From contig CADBXH010000155.1 in assembly GCA_902798605.1 (NCBI GenBank), forward strand, positions 1 through 7,636: 7,636 nt of DNA, read 5' to 3'. Source of the DNA: an uncultured Ruminococcus sp. (lineage in GTDB: Bacteria; Bacillota_A; Clostridia; Oscillospirales; Acutalibacteraceae). The notes beneath the pieces are model-generated. The model was not told the origin of the DNA, did no database searches, and saw nothing but the letters and a program-made list of their open reading frames with translations. Of this stretch, positions 1 to 7,600 are shown piece by piece. Position numbers and translations under genes: made by a program. The stretch's first letter is position 1; every line of letters starts with the position of its first letter.

Positions 1-842
1 TCAATGGCGTTCGAGACCAGGTTCTGGAGGATCGTCATCAGCGCGTAGTGATGCGTCGTGACAAAGTTGTCGCTGCAGTCGAAGAGGAGCCGGATATCCA
101 GCCCAAGTTTCAGGATCCTTGCCGTCGCGATCCCCTCCAGAATCTCCAGGATCTCCCGGAAGGTCATCCTCTCCTCCTCGTTCTCCGCGTTGATCGTGCT
201 CTCGAGTCCGTCCATGATACGGATATATCCTTTCTTGATCTCATGGACGTCCCTGGCTATGCCAAGGGTCATGCGGCGGATCTCGTCCGACGCCTGATTC
301 TGCTCTGACAGCTCATGCAGGCGGTAGGCGCTGCCCATGACCTGCTCGATCTCCTCCGAGCTCTTCCTCATCAGGTAGATCTCGTTCTTTAATTCCGTGA
401 TCAGCATGAACATGCTCTGGTAGCGCTGCTCCTGGATATCCCGCACCTGCATCATCCGGAAATTATCTGCCGTGAAGAAAAGCACTGCGGCCAGAAGGCT
501 CCGTATGACCGCCAGCAGGATCAGAAGGCCGAACTGTATCAGATTGGGCAGCTCGCCTCCTTCCGTCAGGTACCTGAGCGCGATCTCCATGAGATTGGCC
601 CCGAAGTCGCAATAGAAAGAAGCGATGATCGCCGTAGAGTAGGACGCGGCTCTCTTGCTGGGGACCTGGATGCGGAACAGGATCCCGTAAAAGACATAGA
701 ACAGAGCTCCCGGGATGACCTGGAGTATCGTCTGCTCCGGTATATTGCCGTCCCATCCCACGATCACGAGACGGAATATCAATACGATCAGCGCTGTAAA
801 AAGACAGATCCGGAGGGTAGAAAGCTGCCTGCCGACCGTCAT
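1..842 (-). CDS. Membrane sensor histidine kinase, GHKL type (3' end beyond the window)
   Basis: A two-component sensor kinase acting at the cytoplasmic membrane. Numbered from the ATG at 842, hydrophobic helices lie at about residues 12-29, 38-57, 68-86 and 101-123. A charged coiled-coil-like stretch follows (about 130-185), then the phosphoacceptor box DVHEIKK with His200, and the start of the ATPase domain with the N-box ILQNLVSNAI (Asn274, Asn278) at the window edge. The rest of the ATP-binding domain lies outside. An in-frame TGA at 854-852 closes this frame just upstream, and the ATG at 842 has no Shine-Dalgarno site. The good start is at 918 in another frame and would supply one more membrane helix. 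I therefore think the true gene begins at 918 and is frameshifted near 850. It follows the flavodoxin gene in an apparent operon. Kinase class is confident; the signal sensed is unknown, and a response regulator may lie beyond position 1. Confidence 0.85.
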   Translation of the reverse strand, partial: MTVGRQLSTLRICLFTALIVLIFRLVIVGWDGNIPEQTILQVIPGALFYVFYGILFRIQVPSKRAASYSTAIIASFYCDFGANLMEIALRYLTEGGELPNLIQFGLLILLAVIRSLLAAVLFFTADNFRMMQVRDIQEQRYQSMFMLITELKNEIYLMRKSSEEIEQVMGSAYRLHELSEQNQASDEIRRMTLGIARDVHEIKKGYIRIMDGLESTINAENEEERMTFREILEILEGIATARILKLGLDIRLLFDCSDNFVTTHHYALMTILQNLVSNAI

Positions 843-848
843 CAGCAG

Positions 849-918
849 ATGTCAGCGCGATGACAGCTCCGATCAGGATGCTGGTGCGCCATGGATGAAA
901 ATCATATCTTCCGCCCAT
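849..918 (-). other. Detached 5' start of the histidine kinase gene (frame-shifted from its body)
   Basis: The ATG at 918-916 sits 5 bases after AAAGGAGG and encodes MGGRYDFHPWRTSILIG followed by AVIALTS, a typical N-terminus leading into a membrane helix. Read on in the same frame, the protein turns into an Arg/Gly/His-rich, non-kinase-like sequence that is open until 463. The kinase body (ATG at 842) is in the frame reached by skipping one base, or adding two, between about 851 and 840. Joined there, the product reads ALT-LLMTVGRQL, a continuous helix that completes a five-helix sensor domain. This is inferred from hydrophobicity and frame; no homologue was aligned. Confidence 0.6.
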
Positions 919-923
919 GTCGT

Positions 924-931
924 CCTCCTTT
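924..931 (-). promoter_or_regulatory. Strong Shine-Dalgarno site of the kinase gene
   Basis: AAAGGAGG on the minus strand with a 5-base spacer to the ATG at 918. It is a near-perfect match to the 16S tail, much better than anything before the ATG at 842, and so decides that translation is meant to start at 918. It lies in the 27-base gap behind the flavodoxin stop codon (TAA, 948-946), which supports cotranscription of the two genes. Confidence 0.75.
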
Positions 932-945
932 CTCCTGCAGGTTCC

Positions 946-2064
946 TTAAGGCGCGTCCGCAAGCGTTCTCCGGATATTCTCCGCAAAGCCGCGGATCCGC
1001 TCCTCGATCCCGGGGAGCGTCAGTGCCTGCCCCGCGTTGTTGGCCGTTTCCAGCAGCGCGAAGCGCGGTGGCAGGTAAAAAGTCTTGTTCATATTGAGTG
1101 CCGCGATGAGCTGCTCCGCCACGATATCGCTTCCGGAGTAGCCCGAGACCACCACCGCGAACAGGGCCTTGTCGTAAAAGCGCACCTGCCGGAACAGGGC
1201 TGTCAGGCGGTTGATAAAAGCCGTCAGATTGGCGGCCAGGGCGTCGTTATAGTTAGCGCACAGCATCACAAGGGCGTCCGCCTCCCGGACCGCCGGGTAG
1301 ACCTCTTCCGCCATGATACCGCCGTAAAAACAGCTTCCCTGTTCCCCGTAATGGAGACATGTGTGATAGGGGCAGCCCGCGCAGTCGTACAGCGTCCCGT
1401 TCTGGAGGCTGATGGTCCGGATCTCCAATGGGGCATCCTTAAGGTATTCCTCCGTCCTGTTCCAGATGGCCAGTGTGTTGGAGGTCTTCCGGATGGACGC
1501 GTGGAGCACCAGGAGCTTCCGCCGCTTCTGCGTTTGCGGGCGCTCTTCCTCCGCAGCAGCGTAGCTTCCGCCCGCGCGCGCGGCTTCCGGCGCTCCGGTA
1601 TGTACGCTGCCGCCGCTCCCCAGAAAATGGGATCCCGCCGCGCCTCCCCGGCTGGAGAACGAGAGGATCTCCTTCACCAGTTCCGCCGCGCTCCGGCGAT
1701 AAGCAGTCTCCTCATCCGTGGAGAGGATCTGCGCCACCACGGAAAAGTTGGACAGGGTCCTGGTCCCTTCCACCAGCGGCCGGCCCACAAAAGCGCAGCC
1801 GGCCTGATTGGCCGTAAAGACCAGCTCTCTGGATACGGCCTTCGTATACAGGTCGCTCTCTCCGTCCGTGATGAGCCCCCCGGCGCAGCCGTCCAGAAGC
1901 GTCCGCTCTTCCCGCAGAAGCCGCAGGAGCCTCATATACTCCAGATTGACTCCGTCCTTTCCGAGCGCGACCACGAACAGGACAGGGCGGAACCTCCCCT
2001 CCGGAGGTCCCGCTTCCAGAAAATACTTCCCGGTCTCCTCTGCGGTCGTAAGACAGGATATCAT
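946..2064 (-). CDS. Flavodoxin-family / NADPH-dependent FMN reductase-like protein
   Basis: From the ATG at 2064 the protein has 372 residues. Residues 1-135 form an alpha/beta domain I cannot name (features: GGLITDGES at 62-70, GCAFVGRPLVEGT at 89-101). Residues 136-182 are a Gly/Ala/Ser-rich linker. Residues 183-372 are flavodoxin-like: strand KLLVLHAS, a phosphate-binding-type loop ASIRKTSNT (189-197), a four-cysteine cluster at C228, C231, C236 and C245, and the ALVMLCANYNDALAANL segment (265-280) typical of FMN-binding oxidoreductases. It is probably a cytoplasmic FMN redox protein; the substrate is unknown. AGGAG at 2075-2071 stands 6 bases before the ATG, so initiation here is possible. 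However, protein-like sequence continues upstream in another frame (2260-2065), so the gene is more likely longer and frameshifted. The frame stays open further, to 2196, but its first 44 codons encode a Ser/Arg-rich sequence that I take as a shadow. The neighbouring kinase gene follows after 27 bases. Confidence 0.75.
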   Translation of the reverse strand: MISCLTTAEETGKYFLEAGPPEGRFRPVLFVVALGKDGVNLEYMRLLRLLREERTLLDGCAGGLITDGESDLYTKAVSRELVFTANQAGCAFVGRPLVEGTRTLSNFSVVAQILSTDEETAYRRSAAELVKEILSFSSRGGAAGSHFLGSGGSVHTGAPEAARAGGSYAAAEEERPQTQKRRKLLVLHASIRKTSNTLAIWNRTEEYLKDAPLEIRTISLQNGTLYDCAGCPYHTCLHYGEQGSCFYGGIMAEEVYPAVREADALVMLCANYNDALAANLTAFINRLTALFRQVRFYDKALFAVVVSGYSGSDIVAEQLIAALNMNKTFYLPPRFALLETANNAGQALTLPGIEERIRGFAENIRRTLADAP

Positions 2065-2260
2065 ACCCCTCTCCTCTGGCCCTTCCCGTTCCGAGCGCCT
2101 CCGGCTGTTTTTTCGCCGGAAGGCGGTACTCCCGCACCCGGAGACGTTCCTGGGAAAGGATGAACCGCAGCGCGGCGTCCCTGAGCTGCTCCTCATACCG
2201 CGCGATCTCCACCGGATCGTAAAACGGCACAGCCTCCAGCGGAAGCTCCTTGAATTTCAT
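2065..2260 (-). pseudogene. Frame-shifted 5' part of the flavodoxin-family gene
   Basis: From an ATG at 2260 this GC-rich stretch encodes about 65 residues beginning MKFKELPLEAVPFYDPVEI and ending near LGTGRARGEGYD. It is mixed charged and hydrophobic, with base use like the flavodoxin gene and unlike the AT-rich DNA before it. At GGGTATGATATCC (about 2068-2056) the continuation flips frame: GYDILSYDRRG here, MISCLTTAEETG in the next frame. Skipping one base or restoring an AT dinucleotide joins them as GYD-ISCLTT, giving a protein of roughly 437 residues. The clear sequence character on both sides favours a frameshift, but the purine-rich site before ATG 2064 leaves re-initiation possible. 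No good Shine-Dalgarno site precedes 2260, as expected if the native 5' region was lost at the seam. Confidence 0.5.
2071..2075 (-). promoter_or_regulatory. Possible Shine-Dalgarno site before the ATG at 2064
   Basis: AGGAG on the minus strand, 6 bases before the ATG, inside a purine-rich run (GAGGAGAGGGG). It could allow a shortened 372-residue flavodoxin-family protein to be made despite the frame break. It could equally be chance within codons for Arg-Gly-Glu-Gly. Confidence 0.4.
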
Positions 2261-2290
2261 GCGAACCAGCTTAATCCTCTCTGCAAGATT
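2260..2290. other. Compositional seam between AT-rich accessory DNA and GC-rich chromosome-like DNA
   Basis: On the minus strand the codons change within about ten triplets from AT-rich (GAT TTT GAT AAT CTT) to GC-rich (CTT CCG CTG GAG GCT GTG CCG), with no stop between them. No direct repeat, tRNA gene, integrase or insertion-sequence end was recognised at the seam. It could be a recombination or deletion scar, an island boundary or an assembly join. The exact base cannot be fixed by eye. Confidence 0.6.
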
Positions 2291-2929
2291 ATCAAAATCG
2301 TCAATGGTGCAATCTGAAATTTTGAAAGAAACATTTGTAATATTGAAAAGAATGTTTTTACTGTTGAGTAAATACATTTCATCAACGAAATAAGGATCAT
2401 CTATTTTAGTCATTTTTTCGGAAAAACGTTTTAGTTTATCCTTATCATCCTCCTCCCAAAATGTTTCTCGATTGCCTATGAAAGTATCAGGAATTATTTT
2501 CTTAGACATATTTATTAATGTATTTTGCTTTTCTTTTGATTGATAGTTAATTTCAATAGTGTTAATATTTGAGGCAAAAGTATTGAAAAAAACTTTGAAT
2601 AACACTTCAGAAAAACACTGTTCAAAAAAACTACTCGTATCGTTTTCTAAGTCATAATAATCAATATACGGGAATGTGATGGATTTGTTTATTTTCCTTT
2701 GATTGGGAAATTCATTATGAATGAAAATATCAAAAACGCTCTTTTTCTCATTAAATACTGCAGTTAAACGTTCTCTGAATTTTTGGATTTTGGGATTATC
2801 AAGCGGTCGTTTTTCTGCCTGTTCATTTAATTCAATTTTATATTCTCTTGCCAATGCACCGCGAACCAAACTCTTTGTTTCCAATACTCTTTTTTTATCT
2901 ATGGCTATACTTTGTCCGAACATGTTTTT

Positions 2930-4072
2930 TCAGAATGCAGTATATTGTTCTTCAAAGGAACTATCGTTAGAAAAGAAATTCATAATAAGAGATAGAACCT
3001 GATTTCCGGTAAACAGGCGAAAGCAATCAGCCAGTTTTTCTTCATTATAATATTTTTCAATGCAGATAAAAAACAAGCATTCTGTTATTGTGGGCTCAAG
3101 ACGAATTGTTTTTACAACTCCGTTTTTATATTTCTCCCAATTTCTCATTAAAGAAAAGAAATTGTAATGCGGGTTTTCAAGCAATTTTATAAAATCGATT
3201 CTATAAATAGCGTTGCGAAAATCAAAAACTTTTGAGTTAGTACTCGTTAGCAACCTTAAGTAACTAATGGCATTTTCTTGTTCTTGGGCGTCTTTTACAT
3301 AGGGCTCATTATATGCTAAATAATAGGCATAGATTACTGAAGTCAAAAAAACAAAAGCATACAGAGGCTTATTCAATTTGTAATTTATTTGTTGTAAAAA
3401 CTGCGATTTTAACAGTTCGATTTCTCCAGCCTCAATAAAAACCTTTATCAAACAACATATTCCTTTAATATCTATATCCTTTTGATTATCATTATTAGTT
3501 CTCCAAAAAACATTATTATATGCTTCAGATAGAATTTCTGTCTTAAGTCCTTCGAATTCATCTTTACTTAAGCAATGGTTATTTAGCATTTTTTGATAAA
3601 CCATAACATAATAATACTCTATCAAAGAATTATTAACTGGGACCTGTTGATTATCTCTATTTTCAAATACCAGATTTTTCTGAATCTGATATCTAAACTC
3701 AAGATAATTAAACTTTTGATGGTTTTTTATTAGTGGCAAACCAACAGTTCCAATAAAGGTCATATACTGAAAACATATACTACTCCAAACATCAACAGGG
3801 TATGGACTATCATTTTTACTATTTGCAGACTCATAGATTTTGTTAATTGATTTTAGTATGCTTAATATAATTTCCTTGTTATTTGATAAATATGAGCTTA
3901 AAAAGCAGTTTATCAAAATTTTTTCTATTTTATTAAGAACAGTTGTTTTGCAAGAACTTTTATTTAACTCATTCTTAAATAAATCATTTATAACTGACAA
4001 TTCATATTCTAATTCATTGACTTTTTCTGTGGTGGCATTTTCTCTTACTGATGTTCCTAAATCATCAATCAT
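2930..4072 (-). CDS. Unknown 380-residue helical protein, probable middle part of a broken membrane-anchored protein
   Basis: I do not recognise this protein. It is AT-rich in codon use and largely helical, with no signal peptide. One hydrophobic stretch (YAFVFLTSVIYAYYLAY, residues 238-254) looks more like a buried helix than a clear membrane span. Six cysteines are scattered, with no zinc or iron-sulfur spacing, and there is no nucleotide-binding or nuclease motif. The ATG at 4072 lacks a Shine-Dalgarno site. The frame is open upstream to a TAA at 4114-4112 and reads EIYNYILENYNEK before the Met, which is plausible coding sequence. That suggests the real N-terminus is the membrane protein at 4577-4101, one frameshift away. 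The stop TGA (2932-2930) is followed in frame by two codons and the next open frame. Its place behind hsdR suggests an accessory role in a restriction/defence locus, as inference only. Confidence 0.6.
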   Translation of the reverse strand: MIDDLGTSVRENATTEKVNELEYELSVINDLFKNELNKSSCKTTVLNKIEKILINCFLSSYLSNNKEIILSILKSINKIYESANSKNDSPYPVDVWSSICFQYMTFIGTVGLPLIKNHQKFNYLEFRYQIQKNLVFENRDNQQVPVNNSLIEYYYVMVYQKMLNNHCLSKDEFEGLKTEILSEAYNNVFWRTNNDNQKDIDIKGICCLIKVFIEAGEIELLKSQFLQQINYKLNKPLYAFVFLTSVIYAYYLAYNEPYVKDAQEQENAISYLRLLTSTNSKVFDFRNAIYRIDFIKLLENPHYNFFSLMRNWEKYKNGVVKTIRLEPTITECLFFICIEKYYNEEKLADCFRLFTGNQVLSLIMNFFSNDSSFEEQYTAF

Positions 4073-4100
4073 TTTTTCGTTGTAATTTTCTAAAATATAA

Positions 4101-4577
4101 TTATATATCTCTTATAGCTCCCGATTTTTTAAACACAAAAGAGGTGTCAATAATAAGAACGCAACTTATTATAACACTAACGATAAATAATGAAATTGAG
4201 ATATTGCTTCCGCTATATGCTACAACAAAATAATTAATTGCAGTAATGATAAGGTCTGCTATCATCAATATCTTGTGCTTAAGTATACACGGCTTTAAAG
4301 TAGTAACATAGTGCGTAATAGTAATTCCACAAACGCTTTTACTTTGAAAGCCGGTTATTATTGCGATTATAGAGATGCTTAATGTCGCAATAGTAGCTTG
4401 AATTGTAAACAGATTTATTATCAAATTAAACCAATCTTCATGATCTAAAGTTGTGTTAATTAATCCGATATTGATTGGAAGAATAGTATAGCATATTGAT
4501 AATAATACAATCACACTGGATATAGATAATATTATTATTTCCTTAAATAATTGTTTCTTTTTTATTGTTTGCTTCAT
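4101..4577 (-). CDS. Four-helix integral membrane protein, unknown function (probable N-terminal part of a broken gene)
   Basis: 158 residues with a Lys-rich start (MKQTIKKKQLFK) and four predicted membrane helices at about 13-34, 50-77, 101-121 and 125-145. The positive N-terminus and the charged ends (KLxHKI before helix 3, FVFKK after helix 4) suggest that both termini are cytoplasmic. Helix 2 is long and preceded by LDHEDWFN; the loop FQSKSVCGITITHYVTTLKP joins helices 2 and 3. The start at 4577 is 35 bases after the hsdR stop and has an AGGA 10 bases upstream, so cotranscription with hsdR is likely. The stop (TAA, 4103-4101) comes only 13 residues after helix 4. Shifting by one base near 4105-4114 continues the protein as EIYNYILENYNEK into the 380-residue frame. 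I recognise no named family. An anchored sensor or effector is possible, but no functional motif shows it. Confidence 0.65.
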   Translation of the reverse strand: MKQTIKKKQLFKEIIILSISSVIVLLSICYTILPINIGLINTTLDHEDWFNLIINLFTIQATIATLSISIIAIITGFQSKSVCGITITHYVTTLKPCILKHKILMIADLIITAINYFVVAYSGSNISISLFIVSVIISCVLIIDTSFVFKKSGAIRDI

Positions 4578-4587
4578 TGTATAACAA

Positions 4588-4591
4588 TCCT
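4588..4591 (-). promoter_or_regulatory. Shine-Dalgarno site of the membrane protein gene
   Basis: AGGA on the minus strand with a 10-base spacer to the ATG at 4577, within the 35-base gap behind hsdR. It is modest in strength, but it is the only recognisable ribosome site in the AT-rich block: neither the ATG at 4072 nor that at 2923 has one. This contrast is part of the case that the three frames were one gene. Confidence 0.45.
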
Positions 4592-4612
4592 AATAATGCT
4601 AAATTATAAATA

Positions 4613-7600
4613 CTAATATGAATTATCTGCCCACAATTCGCACTGGCTCATTACGGTGCTAACCGCATTCTCCATACCTTCGGGGGGATATTTGTGGTCT
4701 TTTAAGAGTTTGCGAATCATCATACGCATTTTGGCTCTTGCGCTGTCACGCTTTTGCCAGTCAATCGTGCGATTCTTCCTGAGCTTATCGGCAAGCTCCT
4801 TGGTGATAGCAATTAACTCCTCATTTTCATAAAAATCCTTAATCGCCTGCGGTTTTGTAAGCGCGTCATAAAACGCTAGCTCGTCCGCTGTTAAACCAAG
4901 TTCCTCGCCTTCTTCTTTCGCTTCACGGATTTGACGCGCGAGATTAAGCATTTCCTCAATAACTTCTTCGTTAGTCAGCATCCCATTCAGGTAGCGATTC
5001 ATTGCGCTTTGCATAATTTTGCTAAATTTTTCGGACTTTACGAGGTTGGTCCTTCGATAGATCTGCACTTGTTCAGCAATCAGCTTCTTTAACAATTCTA
5101 CAGCGAGATTCTTTTCTCTCATCTTTGAGATTTCTTCAAGGAACTTCGGATCAAATAACGAAAACTCCTGTTCTTTATCGGAGAAAAGATTGATAACACC
5201 ATCGCTCTTAATACTCTGCTTTAACAGCTCATTGATTTTTGCGTTGATTTCAGGCAGCGATAGCTTTTTGATTCCGCCCTGATTTTGGATACGATTAATC
5301 AATACACGAACCGCTTCAAAGAACGCGGCTTCTTCACGCTCTCGTTCCTCGGCAATAGACGAACACAATGAAAGCGCTTGCTTTAATAATAACGCTTCTT
5401 TTACGTAGCTCTCCTTATCCTTCTCACGGCATCTATCTAATAGGAAGTTGACTGCACCTGTAATTGTTCTTCCGGCAGTCAATTCATTGCCACCAAAGAA
5501 AGCTGAATAATCATAACCGTGCAGCAAATCACGACAAACCGTGAGCTTTTCAATAAACTTCGGATAGGCAACCTGTGCAATATCGGTGTTGCCGTAGTTC
5601 TTGCGGTCTCGGACGGTGTAATCGTTCATCGCCTGTTTCAGCGCAGAAGCGATACCGATATAATCAACGACCAATCCGCCTTCTTTATCACGGAAAACAC
5701 GGTTGACGCGGGCGATCGCCTGCATCAAATTATAACCCGCCATCGGCTTGTAAACATACATTGTCGCAAGCGACGGCACATCAAAGCCTGTCAGCCACAT
5801 ATCAACCACAATTGCGATTTTCAAGGGGCTGTTATTATCCTTGAACTTCTTTGCCAATTCTTCTTTATGGCGTTTGTTGCCGACAATTTCGTGCCATTCC
5901 TCGGGATCTTTGTTGGAGCCTGTCATCACGACAGCGACCTTTTCTGTCCAAGAAGGACGAACCTCCAGAATCCGCTTGTAAATCTTCATAGCGATCGCTC
6001 TTGAATAAGCGACGATCATTGCCTTTCCTGTCAGCAGATTCTCACGGTAGTTCTCGTAGTGGGCGAGAATATCATCAACAAGCGATTTGATCGTATCGTC
6101 GTGACCGAGGATCGCTTCCATCTGTCCGAGCTCACGCTTGCTCTTTTCAATCACATCGGGATCGGCACTCTGCGCCATAATATCATATTCCGTATCAATC
6201 AAGCGCAAGGTAGTTTCATCTAATTTCAGTTTCATAACGCGGCTTTCGTAATAGACCGGGCGTGTTGCGCCGTCCTCGACAGCCTGCGTCATATCATAAA
6301 TATCAATATAATCGCCGAAGACCTCACGGGTGTTTCTGTCCTCGGTAGCGATCGGCGTACCTGTAAATCCGATATATGTAGCATTCGGGAGCGTATCACG
6401 AATAATGCGGGCTGTGCCGATAACCTTTTTGGCAATCAGCTCGCCTTTTTCGTTTTTGGTCATCTTGATTTTTTCGGTCAGACCGTATTGTCCTCTGTGC
6501 GCTTCGTCAGCCATCACAATAATATTTCTGCGCTCGGAAAGAGGCTCTCCCGATTCCTCAAACTTCTGCATTGTCGTAAAGATAATGCCGTTAGCCTTTC
6601 TGCCTTCCAATAACGATTTCAGGTGTTCACGGCTTTCCGCGTGAACAGGCTCCTGACGAAGAAAATCCTTACACTTGGCGAACTGCGAGTAAAGCTGGTC
6701 GTCAAGGTCGTTTCTGTCGGTGATCACAACGATTGTCGGGCTTTCAAGCTCAGATTGCAGCAAATGGGCATAGAATACCATAGACAGCGATTTTCCGCTG
6801 CCCTGCGTATGCCAGAACACGCCGCCTTTACCGTCTGTTACAGTCGCTTTCTTTGTCGATTCTACCGCTTTGCGTACGGCAAAGTACTGATGATAACCGG
6901 CAAGTATTTTATATTGCTTCAAGCCCTCGTTGGAAAACAAAATAAAGTTTTTGAGAATATCGAGTAAGCGATCTTTTTGGAAGATACCTTCAAAGAATGT
7001 ATCAAACTGCGCATACTGCGTGTTCTCATAGCTGCCGTCCTTTGTTTTCCATTCCATAAAGCGGTCTTCACCGGAAGTGATTGTACCTGCACGGTTTTCA
7101 GAAAGGTCGCTCATAACGCAGATGGCATTATAGATAAACATCGACGGAATAGCATGCATATAATTCCGGATCTGCGTATAGGCTTCGGAAGCGTCGGTTT
7201 CCTCACGGGAGGGAGATTTCAGCTCCATCAGCACAACAGGCAAGCCGTTGATGAACAGCAACACATCCGGACGTTTTTCCGAGTTTTCAATATACGTCCA
7301 CTGATTCGCCACAACAAAGGAGTTGTTGTCAATATTGGAATAGTCAACAAGATAGCAAAGAGCCGAGCGTTCCTCGCCCTTTTCGGTATAACGCACCTCT
7401 ACACCGTTTTGCAGATAATCCATAAACACGGCATTTTTTTGCACCAATTCGCCGTTCTCATAATTTGTCAGCTTGTACAGCGCGTCGGAAATGGCGTCGT
7501 CAGGCAGCGACGGATTCAGCCGGTATAATGCCGCGGTCAGCTCGTCCGCATAATACGGCACCTTGTAATCACGCACAACATCCGGTCCGTAAGCGTGGGT

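Larger units (their letters stand above)
1712..2923 (-). pseudogene. Chimeric open frame: AT-rich unknown protein (2923-2261) running into flavodoxin-gene sequence
   Basis: The open frame has 403 codons, but they are not one protein. Residues 1-221 (2923-2261) are Lys/Asn/Ile/Phe-rich and soluble-looking, with helices early (about 10-60), a Tyr/Asp-rich FPYIDYYDLENDTSSFF segment and a strand-rich end around NILFNITNVSFKISD. I recognise no family or catalytic motif. Residues 222-288 are the 5' part of the flavodoxin gene. Beyond about 2064 the frame is an out-of-frame reading of that gene (Arg/Gly-rich) up to the stop at 1712. The ATG at 2923 has no Shine-Dalgarno site. It lies in the same frame as the 380-codon frame upstream, separated only by TGA AAA AAC. 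I read residues 1-221 as the third segment of one broken gene, cut off at its 3' end by the compositional seam. Less likely, it is an independent translationally coupled gene. Confidence 0.5.

Noticed and set aside
463..848. Continuation of the 918 frame as a 151-residue protein
   Set aside because: After ALTS it becomes an Arg/Gly/His-rich sequence without helices, while another frame in the same bases encodes a membrane kinase. Only the first roughly 23 codons are taken as real.
1712..2061. C-terminal half of the 403-codon frame as real protein
   Set aside because: It reads the flavodoxin gene out of frame (Arg/Gly-rich), whereas the proper frame gives a coherent alpha/beta domain.
715..2163. 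482-codon plus-strand open frame across the flavodoxin and kinase genes
   Set aside because: Arg/Pro/Ser/His-rich translation with no domain logic; it is antisense to the flavodoxin gene, whose minus-strand product shows clear motifs. Long chance frames are expected in GC-rich coding DNA.
2930..2932. TGA as a reassigned sense codon or selenocysteine
   Set aside because: No genetic-code change is supported elsewhere in the window, and the AT-rich bases after TGA show no evident insertion-element hairpin. A nonsense mutation is simpler.
4578..4612. Terminator or promoter between hsdR and the membrane gene
   Set aside because: No GC-rich hairpin with a T-tract, and the AT-rich 35 bases only give a TATAC-like match without a spaced -35 box.
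5519..7528. Several plus-strand open frames inside hsdR (for example 5519-6004 and 6977-7528)
   Set aside because: They are antisense to the intact hsdR motifs and have no ribosome sites or recognisable domains.
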